A DNA stretch of 64,000 nt. It comes from Adlercreutzia equolifaciens. GTDB taxonomy: Bacteria > Actinomycetota > Coriobacteriia > Coriobacteriales > Eggerthellaceae. The position numbers were made by a program, and so were the translations under genes. The DNA lies in NCBI RefSeq assembly GCF_029076695.1, contig NZ_JARFIK010000002.1, forward strand, positions 682,001-746,000. Direction: 5' to 3'. The notes under the pieces were generated by a model that searched no databases, had not been told where the DNA came from, and saw nothing but the letters and a program-made list of their open reading frames with translations. Below, one piece after another: positions 43,379 through 52,814 of the stretch; position 1 is the stretch's first letter; every line of letters starts with the position of its first letter.

Positions 43379-43705
43379 ATGACAACCGCACCTCAATCCA
43401 TCTGCGTCGTGGAGAACACTACCGTGGCCGGCACGCGCCATATTCCCGCCATGGCTGAGCGCGCAGCCGCCTACCAGACCGGCGAGCGCTTTGCCCTGGT
43501 TCGGGACGACGGCAACCCCTTCGATCCGTGGGCCGTGGAAGTGCGCGATGGCGGCAACGAGCGCATTGGCTACGTGTCCTGCGAGTGCAACGAGTTCATC
43601 GGCCGTTTGCTGGACGGCGGCAAAAGCGTGGAGGGGCGCCTTGCGGCCAAGGAGCAGATCGGTGCGTGGACGCGCCTGGTGATGGAGGTGCATCTCAATG
43701 ACTAG
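43379..43705 (+). CDS. HIRAN-domain protein
   Basis: Protein of 108 residues made almost entirely of a HIRAN domain, a fold that in other proteins binds exposed 3' DNA ends at stalled forks. Visible features are VAGTRHIPAM near residue 16, the FALVRDDGNPFDPWAVEV strand set near 38-55 and RIGYVSCECNEFIGRLLDGG. SD AGGAG precedes the ATG. The stop overlaps the start of the Sel1-repeat gene by 8 bp, so the two are co-translated. Stand-alone HIRAN proteins have no settled function. Confidence 0.75.
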   Translation: MTTAPQSICVVENTTVAGTRHIPAMAERAAAYQTGERFALVRDDGNPFDPWAVEVRDGGNERIGYVSCECNEFIGRLLDGGKSVEGRLAAKEQIGAWTRLVMEVHLND

Positions 43706-44687
43706 CATCGCTACTTGTGCTGTGGCCGAGCAAACCGTGGCAACGCCCGTCCCGGCGCGCCGCGCCTCCGAGGTGTCCTGGATGCAGCGGGCGGTCAACA
43801 CGGTGTTCGGCGCCCCCAGCGCCCGGCGCGCCAACGGAGGCGCCGAGGCCAGTTTTGTGCCGCGGGTGCTGCGCGGCCCGCAGTGGCGTCGCCGTCAGGA
43901 AACCACCTCGGTGTTCGCCGTGGACCGCAAGGGGCCTGAGGCGGCCGAGCGACTGCCGCGCATTTGGATTACCGAACGCGCCCAAGGCGGCGACGGGTGC
44001 GGCCGTGCCTTTGTGGCCTCCTATCCCTCGGGCCCCGACAAGGGCGGCTGGCGCGCCTTCGATTTAGCCGAGATCTACTTCGCCGAAGCGCTCTCGCTGG
44101 CGGGCGAGGAGCACCGCGCTCAGCGCGTCGAGTGCTATCGGGCGGCCGAGATCCTGCTGCTCCATGCCGCCTCTCGGGGCCACGTGGCGGCCCATTGGCG
44201 CCTCGGCATCATCTACGAGGGCGATTTGGGCGAGGGACGCTACTGGGAGGGCCTGTTGGAGAGCCGTGCCCTCCATAGCGCGAAAACTCCCTGCGACGAG
44301 CGGGCCTGGCGGCACTTCTCCTATGCGGCCTATCACGGCCACGGCGAGGCCTGCTGGCGTTTGGGCGACATGGTGGCGGCCGGACGCGGCTGCGTTGCCG
44401 ATGTCGGACGGGCCTGGCAGCTGTATCGGCGAGCCTTCGAGCTGGAAAACGGGGCCTTCGACGAGGATCGGGCCAGCACGGGCAATGCAGCACTTCGTTT
44501 AGCCCGTGCCTTCGAACTGGGGCGCGGCTGCGCGCAGAGCTTCCGACGCGCCCGCACCTGGTACCGGGTGGCCGCCTGCAGTTTGGGGGCCGCCTTCGAC
44601 CAAGGGCAGTGGCACTACAAGCGCGAGCGGGCCGAGGCCCGCCGCGGGGTGGCCCGCATGGCCCAAGAGCTGGATGGCCGCTACTAA
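43698..44687 (+). CDS. Sel1-like repeat protein
   Basis: Protein of 329 residues. The first about 95 residues are basic, Ala/Arg-rich and without clear domain (one Trp-rich patch GPQWRRRQE). From about residue 115 helical repeats of the Sel1/TPR kind appear: ILLLHAASRGHVAAHWRLGIIYEGD, AWRHFSYAAYHGHGEACWRLGDMVAAGRG and ALRLARAFELGRGCAQSFRRARTWY. Sel1 repeats are protein-protein interaction scaffolds. It overlaps the HIRAN gene start-to-stop and probably binds it or shares its job. No signal peptide, so cytoplasmic. Confidence 0.75.
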   Translation: MTSIATCAVAEQTVATPVPARRASEVSWMQRAVNTVFGAPSARRANGGAEASFVPRVLRGPQWRRRQETTSVFAVDRKGPEAAERLPRIWITERAQGGDGCGRAFVASYPSGPDKGGWRAFDLAEIYFAEALSLAGEEHRAQRVECYRAAEILLLHAASRGHVAAHWRLGIIYEGDLGEGRYWEGLLESRALHSAKTPCDERAWRHFSYAAYHGHGEACWRLGDMVAAGRGCVADVGRAWQLYRRAFELENGAFDEDRASTGNAALRLARAFELGRGCAQSFRRARTWYRVAACSLGAAFDQGQWHYKRERAEARRGVARMAQELDGRY

Positions 44688-44689
44688 GC

Positions 44690-44725
44690 CGCAAAATAAA
44701 AATGGCCGCTTGGGAAAGCGGCCAT
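44690..44725 (-). terminator. Terminator of the 44768-45085 gene
   Basis: Leftward, ATGGCCGCTT pairs with AAGCGGCCAT around a short loop, followed by TTTTTATTTT. It also separates the Sel1 gene arriving from the other side. Confidence 0.8.
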
Positions 44726-44767
44726 CAGGTGGTTTATAGGCGGGGTGAGCCGATGGGCTCTGCCGAG

Positions 44768-45085
44768 CTACTGGCCGAGCGGATGATCGTAGGCGGCGGG
44801 AAGCTGGGCTGCCAGAGACTCGTACTCGGCGATGTTGCGGCGCATGAAGTCGTTGAAGATGTCCTCGTTCTCGCGCAGCTCGCGGGCGAACTTCTCCACA
44901 GGCCAGATCTCGGGGGCCTCCTCCAGGCCTCCCCAGCCGTCGACCTTGTGCTCCCACTCGATGATTTCGGCCTTGGCGACGCGCAGGCCCTCGGGGAGAC
45001 GATCCTCGTGATCGTACTTCTCCAGGTCGGGCATCATGTGCTTCTGGATTTCGATGAGCTTGGTCACCAGTTCTTGATACGTCAT
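44768..45085 (-). CDS. Small hypothetical protein
   Basis: A soluble, acidic protein of 105 residues, mostly helical by composition (MTYQELVTKLIEIQKHMMPDLEKYDH, FARELRENEDIFNDFMRRNIAEYESL). A tryptophan-containing stretch (WEHKVDGWGG) lies near residue 45. I do not recognise a family. ATG follows AGGAGGCACGTT, a strong SD, and a good terminator ends it, so it is a real single-gene unit. The 216 bp on its far side separate it from the divergent addB. Confidence 0.75.
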   Translation of the reverse strand: MTYQELVTKLIEIQKHMMPDLEKYDHEDRLPEGLRVAKAEIIEWEHKVDGWGGLEEAPEIWPVEKFARELRENEDIFNDFMRRNIAEYESLAAQLPAAYDHPLGQ

Positions 45086-45301
45086 AACGTGCCTCCTAGC
45101 AAATGCGGTATGCGGGTGTCGGCAAGGGGCGACCCTGCGCGATAACCTGGTTCTATGGTAGAAGGAGTTCGGTTTTTGAAGCGCCGTGGCGGCGACGGGT
45201 CAACGGATGGAGGGGAATTTGTTGCCGAGCGTTCACGGTGGGGAAGAGCCGTCGCTTTCACGGTAGAATAGGCGCTGAAAGAAACGAGGAAAGAGGCGTC
45301 A

Positions 45302-48082
45302 TTGTTTGAGATGAGCGTGGAGTTGTACCGCACCATCGAGCGGGCAAACGACCAGGCCAAGCGTGCGGCGAAAGGAGCAGGGGCCGGAGCCAGCCTGGGC
45401 GTGCGCCGTATGACGGCCGCGGCTTGGGTGCAAGAGCTGTGGGAGCTGTGGGGCGATGGACGGGCGCTGGTCGATGCCACGCAGCGCACCGTGCTGGTAT
45501 CGCGCCTGCTGGCGAACCAGCAGGCCTTGACAGCCTCGCCCGGAGCTGCCCGTCAGCTGGCATCGTTTTTCCGCCGCTACGCCAGCTGCCTGGCGTCGAT
45601 GGGCGGAAACGCGGCGGCTGGGAATCTCTCAAGTCACGAAGAGGCCGTCTTAGCCCTGGCGCAAGCCTATGAGGCCGCGTTGAGTCAGGCGCATTTGGTG
45701 GAGCCCGATCAGGCGGCGGCCCTCCTGGCTGCTGCAGCGGCCGCGGGCGCGGTGCCGTTGCCGCCGGTGCACATGGTGGACGCGATCGATGGAACGCCTG
45801 GTATGCGGGCGCTGGTGGCTGCGGCGGCTGCTACCGCCGACGCTGCCGGTGACATGCCCGTGCCCATGGCTGGAGCGGCTGGCGGCTCCGTAGTTATGCC
45901 GCCCCTTGCGGCGGGAGTTGAGCCGCAGTTCCTGGTGCCGGCAGGGTCAACGGCCACCGCGGCGCTGGTACGCGCCAGCGTGCTGGAGGCTGTGGCCGAC
46001 GGCGCCCGCTCGGTGCTGGTGTGCGGGCCGAACGCTCCCGTGCTGTGCGAAGCTCTGGCGCCCTCGTTGGCGGCCGAGGGCCTCAGCTGCGCCGAGCGTT
46101 TGGAGTCGCCGGTGGAGTCCACGGCCGCCGCGCGCCTGTGGCGCAGCGTGCAGGCGGTGGCCGCGGGGCATCACGGCGTGGCCGCGGCCACCGATGCTCT
46201 GGCAAATCCCCTCGTTGGCATTGGTCTACGAGAAGTGAGCGACTTCAACGGCGCTTTGCGGCGAGACCGCACGCTGACGGCCGAGGAGATGCTGGGCCAG
46301 CTGGCCGAGGCCTCGCCGCTGTGCGCTGCCGTGGCGCGCGCGGTTCAGGCACTGGACGGGGAAGCGACGGGAGCCTTTGGCGGGGGCCAGGCGGCGTTTG
46401 CGTCGCTGGCGGCCTGCGCCGATGCCCTGGAGGCGGCGGTGGCCGAGGCGGCCGCGCTGTCCCCGCTGGCGCGCCGGTGCGAATCGGCAGTGGTGGCGGC
46501 TCTGCGCGAGGTCCTGGAGGTGACGCAGGCGTTGGGAGGATCTCCCGATCTGGTGCCGGTCTTATGGCTTGAAGGCGCGGTGCGCACCGAGGCGGCGGCC
46601 GAGGGCGCAGGCCCTTCGGTGGAGTTCGCGTCGCCCTATCGACTGAAGTCGCTTGGGCCGTCAAGCTACGATCTTGTGCTCCTCTCCGATGTGAGCGACG
46701 CGGGCTTCGGGGCCCGCGCGGGGGCCACGGCCCTCGATGAGCTGGCCGAGAAGCTTGGCTGGGCGCAGCCGTTCTCGCTCTTCGACGAGCAGCGTCGCCT
46801 CTTCGCCGGCGCCATGGCGGCTGCGCGGCGCCAGTTCGCCTGCGTGGTGCCCTGCCGCACGCCCGAGGGCGAGGAGGCCTATCCCGCCTTCCTGCTGAAG
46901 GAATACGGAGAGGCCCTGGCCAAGGCCGCCCTGGAAGCGCAGCCCCCCGATGCTGCCGAGCGCGCTGCCTGGGAGCAAACTGATCGCGCGCTGTTCGACT
47001 TGCCTCGGGCTTTGAGCGCCGTGGCTTGCCGCCTTGGCGAGGACTGTCTGGTGGAAACCGTGGGCGACGCGTTCCAGGAGCCCGTCGCCACCGTTGCGCT
47101 GCCGGCCGTTCAGCGCGGACGATTGCAGCGGCTGCACCTTGTCGACTTTCTGCGCCGCGTGCGCGAAGAGGGACGCACCCTGCTGGTGCTGTCGCCCTCG
47201 GCCATCGAGCGCTATTTGGACTGCCCCTACACCTGGTTCATACAGAGCCGCGTGGCGCCGGCCACGCTCGACGAGCAGTTCGGGCCGCGCGAGGAGGGCA
47301 GCTTCGTCCATGCCGTGTTCGCCGCCTTCTACGAGGCGCTGGCCAAGGAGGGCTGCCGTCGCGTGGGGGAGCGCCCCTGGGTCGAAGACCAGCGTCTGCT
47401 CGACGAGGTTTTCCGCGACCAGGTGCAGCGCGAGAAGCAAGCGGCTCCGGGCCGTGGGCGCTACGTGGCGGTGTCTTCTGCGGAGGAACTGCATCTGCAA
47501 CGCCTGTACCAACTTATGGCCGAGAGCCTCTGTCACCAGGCGCGCTTCGCCCCGGGCTTTGCCGTGGCGGCCCACGAGGTGGTTATCGACGAGCAGGACG
47601 GTGTGGAGTACGCCGGCGTGCGACTGCGCGGTAGGGCCGATCGCGTCGACGTGAACGAGGAGGCCGGCCGTTTCGCCGTGGTCGATTACAAGGGATCGGT
47701 GGGTTCCGACTACGGTCTGGGGGCGAAGAAGGACGCCGATCCGACGCTGCCCAAGCACCCCCAGGCGCTCATGTACGCCCAGGCCCTGCGCGGTCGCATG
47801 GATGCTCTGCACTGCGCCGGCGCCCTGTATCTGGGATACCGCGCCAAGACGGACAAGGACCTGGTCCGAGGGGCGGTGGATGGCACCGTGTTCGAAGACG
47901 CGTCCTTTATCAAGAAGAACGATTGCGCGTCGCTTTCCTTCGACGCGCTTCTTGACGCCATAGAGGATCTGGTGGCCGAGGGCATCGCCGGTCTGGCTGA
48001 GGGGCGCATTCCCCAGCAGCCGCGCTACGCCGGAGCTTGCACCTACTGTCCGGTGCCCGATTGCGAAAGGAGGCTCTCGTGA
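45302..48082 (+). CDS. addB: AddB-like nuclease/inactivated helicase subunit
   Basis: Partner of AddA in the enzyme that resects double-strand breaks. The protein is 926 residues, shorter than typical AddB. No Walker A is visible, so the helicase-like half seems inactive. The nuclease end is clear: SPSAIERYLDCPYTWFIQS near residue 640, VVDYKGSVGSD near 795, and a terminal Cys set (ACTYCPVPDC) that, with the Cys in YLDCPYTWF, would hold a [4Fe-4S] cluster as in AddB. Start TTG 45302 follows AAGAGG; ATG 45311 is an in-frame alternative. The stop overlaps the addA GTG. A TAGAAT -10 box is at 45264-45269. Confidence 0.82.
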   Translation: MFEMSVELYRTIERANDQAKRAAKGAGAGASLGVRRMTAAAWVQELWELWGDGRALVDATQRTVLVSRLLANQQALTASPGAARQLASFFRRYASCLASMGGNAAAGNLSSHEEAVLALAQAYEAALSQAHLVEPDQAAALLAAAAAAGAVPLPPVHMVDAIDGTPGMRALVAAAAATADAAGDMPVPMAGAAGGSVVMPPLAAGVEPQFLVPAGSTATAALVRASVLEAVADGARSVLVCGPNAPVLCEALAPSLAAEGLSCAERLESPVESTAAARLWRSVQAVAAGHHGVAAATDALANPLVGIGLREVSDFNGALRRDRTLTAEEMLGQLAEASPLCAAVARAVQALDGEATGAFGGGQAAFASLAACADALEAAVAEAAALSPLARRCESAVVAALREVLEVTQALGGSPDLVPVLWLEGAVRTEAAAEGAGPSVEFASPYRLKSLGPSSYDLVLLSDVSDAGFGARAGATALDELAEKLGWAQPFSLFDEQRRLFAGAMAAARRQFACVVPCRTPEGEEAYPAFLLKEYGEALAKAALEAQPPDAAERAAWEQTDRALFDLPRALSAVACRLGEDCLVETVGDAFQEPVATVALPAVQRGRLQRLHLVDFLRRVREEGRTLLVLSPSAIERYLDCPYTWFIQSRVAPATLDEQFGPREEGSFVHAVFAAFYEALAKEGCRRVGERPWVEDQRLLDEVFRDQVQREKQAAPGRGRYVAVSSAEELHLQRLYQLMAESLCHQARFAPGFAVAAHEVVIDEQDGVEYAGVRLRGRADRVDVNEEAGRFAVVDYKGSVGSDYGLGAKKDADPTLPKHPQALMYAQALRGRMDALHCAGALYLGYRAKTDKDLVRGAVDGTVFEDASFIKKNDCASLSFDALLDAIEDLVAEGIAGLAEGRIPQQPRYAGACTYCPVPDCERRLS

Positions 48083-51000
48083 ACTTGGATCAGTGCACCG
48101 ATGCCCAGCGTCGCGTCGTGACCACGCTGGATGCGCCGCTTATGGTGGCCGCAGGGGCCGGCTCGGGCAAGACGTTTACCCTGACCCAGCGCGTGGCCTA
48201 TGCGCTTTCGCCCCAGGGGTCCGAGGCTCCTTATTTGACCTCGGTTGACGAGCTTCTGGCCATCACCTTCACCAAAAAGGCCGCCGCCGAGCTGAAAAGC
48301 CGCATCAAGGGGCTGCTTTTGGCGGAGGGTCTGACCGAGGAGGCGCTCAAGACCGATGAGGCCTGGGTGACCACCATCCACGGTATGGCGTCCCGCATTT
48401 TGCGCGAGCACGCCCTGGAGATCGGCATTGATCCGGCCTTCGAGGTGGTGGAGGACGCCGAGGCCGAGGAGTTGCTGGACGAAGCGCTTGAGCAGGTTAT
48501 TGTTCGGTCACGGGAGTCGAACGACCCCGAGGTGACCGAGCTTTTGACCACCGAGAAGCTGCGGGGATCGAAGTTGGGCGGAAAGGGCGTGGTGGACTAC
48601 GTGAAGGCGGTGCTCGAGCGCGTGCACGCCATGCCGGGGGGCTTCGCTACGCTGCAGATGAGCGAGGCGGCCGCTTCGCCGTCGTCGATACTGCGCCGTG
48701 CGCTGGCGGCCGCTGAGGCCATGGCGGCCGCGGCTGCGGGATGGGCCAAGCCCACGGCCACCATGACGCGGTTCCAGGGGCAGCTGGAAGACGGCATCGA
48801 GGGGCTGCGCTCTTGGTTCGAGACTGCGGGAGATACGGCGTTCGATCAGGCCGACTTCGACTCCGAGGCTTTCTGCGCCGCGCTGTACGGGCTGCCGGTT
48901 TCGCTGAGCTCGAAGATACGGGAGGAATGCCAGGAGGACTTCGACCTTTGGTGGAGCACCCTAGCGGAGCTTGACGGGGAGGCCCAAGCGGGGCTTGCCC
49001 TGCGCTGGCAGCGTGCCATCCTGAAGGTGGCGCTGCTGGTGGAGGAGGCCTTCCGGGAGCTAAAGGGGCCGACGCGCCTGGATAACACCGACATGCTGGT
49101 GCGCTGCGCCCAGGCCCTGAGCGATTATCCCGCCATCGCCGCGGCATACCGCGACAAGTTCAAGCTCATTATGGTGGACGAGTTCCAGGACACCGATCGC
49201 TTGCAGGTGGAGGCCATCAGCCACCTGGCCCAACCGGGGTTGGCGAACGTGTGCACCGTGGGCGATGCCCAGCAGAGCATCTACCGGTTCCGCGGCGCTG
49301 ACGTGAACGTGTTCACCGAGTATCGGGCGAACTTGGAGAGCCAGATTGCGGGTGACCCGGTGGTGTCCATGGCCCGCAATTTCCGCAGTCACGGCGACGT
49401 GCTGGCCTTTGTGGAGCACGTGTTCAGCCAGCCCGAGGTGTTCGGCGACGCATTCCTGCGCCTTGAGGCCGGCGGCGCGGTGAACATGGTGGAGGACCCG
49501 CTGTTCGCCGCGCGCCCGCGCGTGTCGGTGGACGTGGTTCACAACGAGAACCGCAAGGTGTCGCGGGACGAGGCCCGCGCCGCCAGTGCCGCCGCCATTG
49601 CCGAGCATTTTGCGGCCCTGCGCGATGAGGGAGCCTCGGCGGGGGATATGGTTATCTTGCTGGGCGCTATGTCCCGCGCCGATGTCTATGCGGCCGCCCT
49701 GCGCGAGCGGGGCATTGCCTCGATGATTGCCGGCGGCTCGGTTTTCGCCTCCATGCCCGAGCCGGCGCTGGTGTCGGCGCTGCTGCGTCTGGCGGTGAAC
49801 GTGGAGGACGAGGAGGCCCTGTACGCGGTGCTGGCGTCGCCCTTGTTCGCCGTATCCGACGACGGGCTTTTGGCCCTGGCCTCGCGACCGGCCGAAGAGG
49901 GCGGCTGGGTGCGCCGCGGGCTCTCGCGGGGCTTCCGCTCGCCGCAGCTGGAGGACGAGATGCGCGCCATGGGGCTTTCCGAGGACGAGGGCCGGGCGGT
50001 GCTTGACTGCCGCGATGCGCTGCGCCGTTTCACCGTGCAGGCTCATCGGGGCTCGCCGTCGGTAGCCCTGCGGCAGTTGTTGGTGGCCACGGGCGTCCTC
50101 GACCGACTGCAAGCCCAGGGGGTAGACGGCCTGGCGGCGGCGGCGAATTACGCGAAGGCCCTGCGTCTGGTGCGCTCCTTCGAGCAGGATGCCACGGGGC
50201 TGGCCTCGACCTCCCTGGCCTTCGATGCACATTTGGCCACGGCCAAGGAGGCGCCGGGCGCCTTGGCCACCGCTGAGGGCGATTTCGTGCGCATCATGAC
50301 CGTCCATGCCTCCAAGGGTTTGGAGTTTCCCCATGTGGCCGTGGCCGAGCTGAAGACCGGTCGCGAAAGTGCCGACCGCTTGGTAGTGGAGAATATCGGC
50401 CAGGCCACCTACGCCAGCGCGCGGTTCGTGCCCGAGGAGTGGAAGGATGCTGCTAGGAAAATCAGCGAAAAGGCCGCCAAGGTCGAGGACGGCGAGCCTT
50501 TCGAGGTATCGAACCTGACTCCCGACGAGCTGGTCAAGTGCCTGGAAACACTCGAGCCGGGGGCCCGCCATGGAGCGCTGGCGGCCTTTGCCCAGGATCA
50601 GGCCCTGGCCGAGGCGCGTCGCCTGCTGTACGTGGCGCTGACGCGCGCTAGTAAGTCGCTGTTCGTGGCCGTGCTGGGCGGAGCAAGCGACCCGTCCAAA
50701 GGCTACGAGAAGACCGGGATCTTCAACGACCTGTACCAAGCGCTGCAATGGGATGTGACGGCGGACCACTCGGTGACCATGGCCGACTACGGCGGTACGG
50801 CTCCGGCGCGGGTATCGATGCGCTACCTGAGAGGCGAGCAGCCTGATGAGGGGGAAGGCGCCGGCGCGGGCGGCTCGGACGCGGCGGAAGCCGAAGCGAG
50901 GGCGGCCTGGGAAGCTGCCGTGGATGCTGAGGAAACTGAGGTGCCCGTCGACGCCGCGGCCCCGGCGCCCTTCCTGGTGCCCGTGCGCGAGCCGCTGCCC

Positions 51001-51828
51001 GAACCGCTCATGCTGCCGCACAACTTCGCCCGGGAAGGCTTGTACTCCTATACGTCGCTTTCGGGCGTCCACGAGCACAGCGACGAGCCAGTGGTCGAGA
51101 GCGAGGACGGCGTCGTGCTGGCCGACGAGACGGGCGCGGTGGACGAGATGCGAACGGGCTCCGAGCCGTTGCGGGAACCCATGCCGATCGGGGGCGCCCG
51201 TGAAACTGATTCCGCCGAGAGCGCCACGGCCCTGGGCACGGCCTTCCATCGTCTGGCTCAGCAGGCTATCGAGCGCAGTGCGAACGGGGCGCTCTTCCGC
51301 CCCGACGAGGCCGCCGTTGCGGCGCAAATCCAGAAAGAGGGGCTGTCCGCGGGCCAGCAGGATCGGTTGCGCACGGCCTTGGCACGCTGGCTTGCCAGCG
51401 ACGAGGCCGCGCGGTTCGCCGGCTTTGCCCACCGCGGCGCCGAGGTGCCGTTCATGGTGGAACTGGAGGCCCCGGCAGGGGAGGATGGCGCTGCGCCTGG
51501 CTCCTTCTTCCTGGAGGGCGAGATCGACGGCCTGGCCGACAATGGCGATGGTGCGGCGTTCCTCATCGACTACAAGACCGGCGGCAGCGCGGAGGAGACC
51601 CCCGAGGCCTTGGATGCCAAGCATCGTCTGCAGGCCAGCTGCTACGCCTATGCGCTCATGCGCGCGGGCTACACCTCGGTGGATGCGCATTTTCTGCGCA
51701 TCGAGCACGTTTCGGCGACCAACCCGCGCGATCCGCAGATTGTGCCCTATCATTTCGAGCACACTGATCTGCCGGCGCTTGAGGCGCTGATCATCCAGAA
51801 GCAACAGGAGGCCGTCTATGGCGCGTGA
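48079..51828 (+). CDS. addA: AddA-like UvrD helicase/nuclease
   Basis: ATP-dependent helicase with C-terminal nuclease, 1249 residues, resecting DNA ends for RecA. The GTG start overlaps the addB stop. SF1 motifs in order: Walker A AAGAGSGKTFTLTQR near residue 28, AITFTKKAAAELKSR, IMVDEFQDTDRLQ near 365, VGDAQQSIYRFRGADV near 395, MTVHASKGLEFPHV near 745 and RRLLYVALTRA near 855. The RecB-type nuclease region has FLIDYKTGGSAEE near residue 1165. A low-complexity acidic linker (about 920-960) precedes it. It overlaps the next small gene by 11 bp. Confidence 0.93.
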   Translation: MNLDQCTDAQRRVVTTLDAPLMVAAGAGSGKTFTLTQRVAYALSPQGSEAPYLTSVDELLAITFTKKAAAELKSRIKGLLLAEGLTEEALKTDEAWVTTIHGMASRILREHALEIGIDPAFEVVEDAEAEELLDEALEQVIVRSRESNDPEVTELLTTEKLRGSKLGGKGVVDYVKAVLERVHAMPGGFATLQMSEAAASPSSILRRALAAAEAMAAAAAGWAKPTATMTRFQGQLEDGIEGLRSWFETAGDTAFDQADFDSEAFCAALYGLPVSLSSKIREECQEDFDLWWSTLAELDGEAQAGLALRWQRAILKVALLVEEAFRELKGPTRLDNTDMLVRCAQALSDYPAIAAAYRDKFKLIMVDEFQDTDRLQVEAISHLAQPGLANVCTVGDAQQSIYRFRGADVNVFTEYRANLESQIAGDPVVSMARNFRSHGDVLAFVEHVFSQPEVFGDAFLRLEAGGAVNMVEDPLFAARPRVSVDVVHNENRKVSRDEARAASAAAIAEHFAALRDEGASAGDMVILLGAMSRADVYAAALRERGIASMIAGGSVFASMPEPALVSALLRLAVNVEDEEALYAVLASPLFAVSDDGLLALASRPAEEGGWVRRGLSRGFRSPQLEDEMRAMGLSEDEGRAVLDCRDALRRFTVQAHRGSPSVALRQLLVATGVLDRLQAQGVDGLAAAANYAKALRLVRSFEQDATGLASTSLAFDAHLATAKEAPGALATAEGDFVRIMTVHASKGLEFPHVAVAELKTGRESADRLVVENIGQATYASARFVPEEWKDAARKISEKAAKVEDGEPFEVSNLTPDELVKCLETLEPGARHGALAAFAQDQALAEARRLLYVALTRASKSLFVAVLGGASDPSKGYEKTGIFNDLYQALQWDVTADHSVTMADYGGTAPARVSMRYLRGEQPDEGEGAGAGGSDAAEAEARAAWEAAVDAEETEVPVDAAAPAPFLVPVREPLPEPLMLPHNFAREGLYSYTSLSGVHEHSDEPVVESEDGVVLADETGAVDEMRTGSEPLREPMPIGGARETDSAESATALGTAFHRLAQQAIERSANGALFRPDEAAVAAQIQKEGLSAGQQDRLRTALARWLASDEAARFAGFAHRGAEVPFMVELEAPAGEDGAAPGSFFLEGEIDGLADNGDGAAFLIDYKTGGSAEETPEALDAKHRLQASCYAYALMRAGYTSVDAHFLRIEHVSATNPRDPQIVPYHFEHTDLPALEALIIQKQQEAVYGA

Positions 51829-52123
51829 GCATACGGGAACGAATATCGAGCGCAGCGAGTACTACGGGGCGCTCCAGGATGTGGTTGACAGCCTGTTCTC
51901 GGAGTATGGCGATTTGGATCCGCTTATTGCCGAGGCCATCGGGGCGAAGGTGCGCCGTCTTGATGTGGTGCTGGCGGCCGAAGCGGCCGATCTGCCCGAA
52001 GAGCTGCTGCGCATTGTGACCTTGCTGCCGCCGGGCGAGTACACCCGCGAGCGCCTGTGCACCCAGTTGAACAGCGCCCTGGCCGGCCATGCCTGGGGGC
52101 AGGTCTACGGCACGGTGGTCTAA
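51818..52123 (+). CDS. Small hypothetical protein coupled to addA
   Basis: Protein of 101 residues starting inside the end of addA (ATG 51818, with CAGGAG upstream). It is acidic and helical (IERSEYYGALQDVVDSLFSEYGDLDPLIAEAIG, LDVVLAAEAADLPEELLRIVTLLPPGEYTRERL). I see no recognised domain or membrane segment. The tight overlap says it is made together with AddAB, so it may be an accessory factor of end resection, but that is inference. It ends before the next sigma-factor gene, leaving 115 bp. Confidence 0.7.
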   Translation: MAREHTGTNIERSEYYGALQDVVDSLFSEYGDLDPLIAEAIGAKVRRLDVVLAAEAADLPEELLRIVTLLPPGEYTRERLCTQLNSALAGHAWGQVYGTVV

Positions 52124-52238
52124 CGGCGCTCGCTCGCCCTTTTCTGAAAAATATTCTTCCCCTTGTCACGAAACGGTGCCTTCCATCGTGTTGTCGGGTG
52201 AGTTGCAACTTGCGAAACCCGGCAACCGAAGGAGGTGC

Positions 52239-52814
52239 ATGTCGGTGGTAAAACGGGATCACAACCCAGGAGGCGACGTCTGTATGGCGGCGCCTATGAC
52301 CGAGGCGGCCCTTGAGCAGCTGATGGATCGCTACGCCGATCTGGTGCTTCGCCTGGCTTACACCTACCTGGGCAATCGCGCCGATGCCGAGGATCTGGTG
52401 CAGACGGTGTTTCTCAAAGCCTTTGCCAGCGCTCCGTCGTTCAGCGATAGGGAGCACGAGAAGGCGTGGCTCATCCGCGTGACGGCCAATGCCAGCAAAG
52501 ACGCGCTGCGAGCGCGGAAGCGCCGCGCGGTGCCCGTGGCGCTCGATGAGCGCGCTCCCGATGCTGGGGCCGCGCCCTTTCCCGAGGCGACTGATTCTGT
52601 GGCCTCATCTTGTGAGGCGCCCGGCCCCGTGACTGAGGCCGTGCTGGCCCTTCCTCCGGCCTATCGGGAAGTCGTTTATCTCTACTACTACGAAGAATAT
52701 TCCACGCGCGAAATTGCCGCTCTGACGGACAGTTCCGAAGTGGCCGTTCGCGCGCGTTTGAGCCGAGCGCGCAAGAAGATGCGCGCGGCGCTGGAAGGGG
52801 TGTGCCATGAATAA
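52239..52814 (+). CDS. ECF-type RNA polymerase sigma factor
   Basis: Sigma factor of 191 residues. The ATG at 52239 follows AAGGAGGTGC; ATG 52284 (with its own AGGAGG) is a plausible alternative that would trim 15 residues. Region 2 (LVLRLAYTYLGNRADAEDLVQTVFLKAF, WLIRVTANASKDALR) and region 4 (LPPAYREVVYLYYYEEYSTREIAALTDSSEVAVRARLSRARKKM) are clear, joined by an Ala/Pro-rich linker. It overlaps the DUF4179-like gene by 8 bp, a standard sigma/anti-sigma coupling. An upstream CGAAAC...TTGTC pair (52169-52195) may be its own promoter. Confidence 0.9.
   Translation: MSVVKRDHNPGGDVCMAAPMTEAALEQLMDRYADLVLRLAYTYLGNRADAEDLVQTVFLKAFASAPSFSDREHEKAWLIRVTANASKDALRARKRRAVPVALDERAPDAGAAPFPEATDSVASSCEAPGPVTEAVLALPPAYREVVYLYYYEEYSTREIAALTDSSEVAVRARLSRARKKMRAALEGVCHE

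Noticed and set aside
49060-51804. Leftward reading frame of 914 codons opposite addA
   Set aside because: addA carries all helicase motifs; the antisense product resembles no protein and is His/Arg/Gln-rich.
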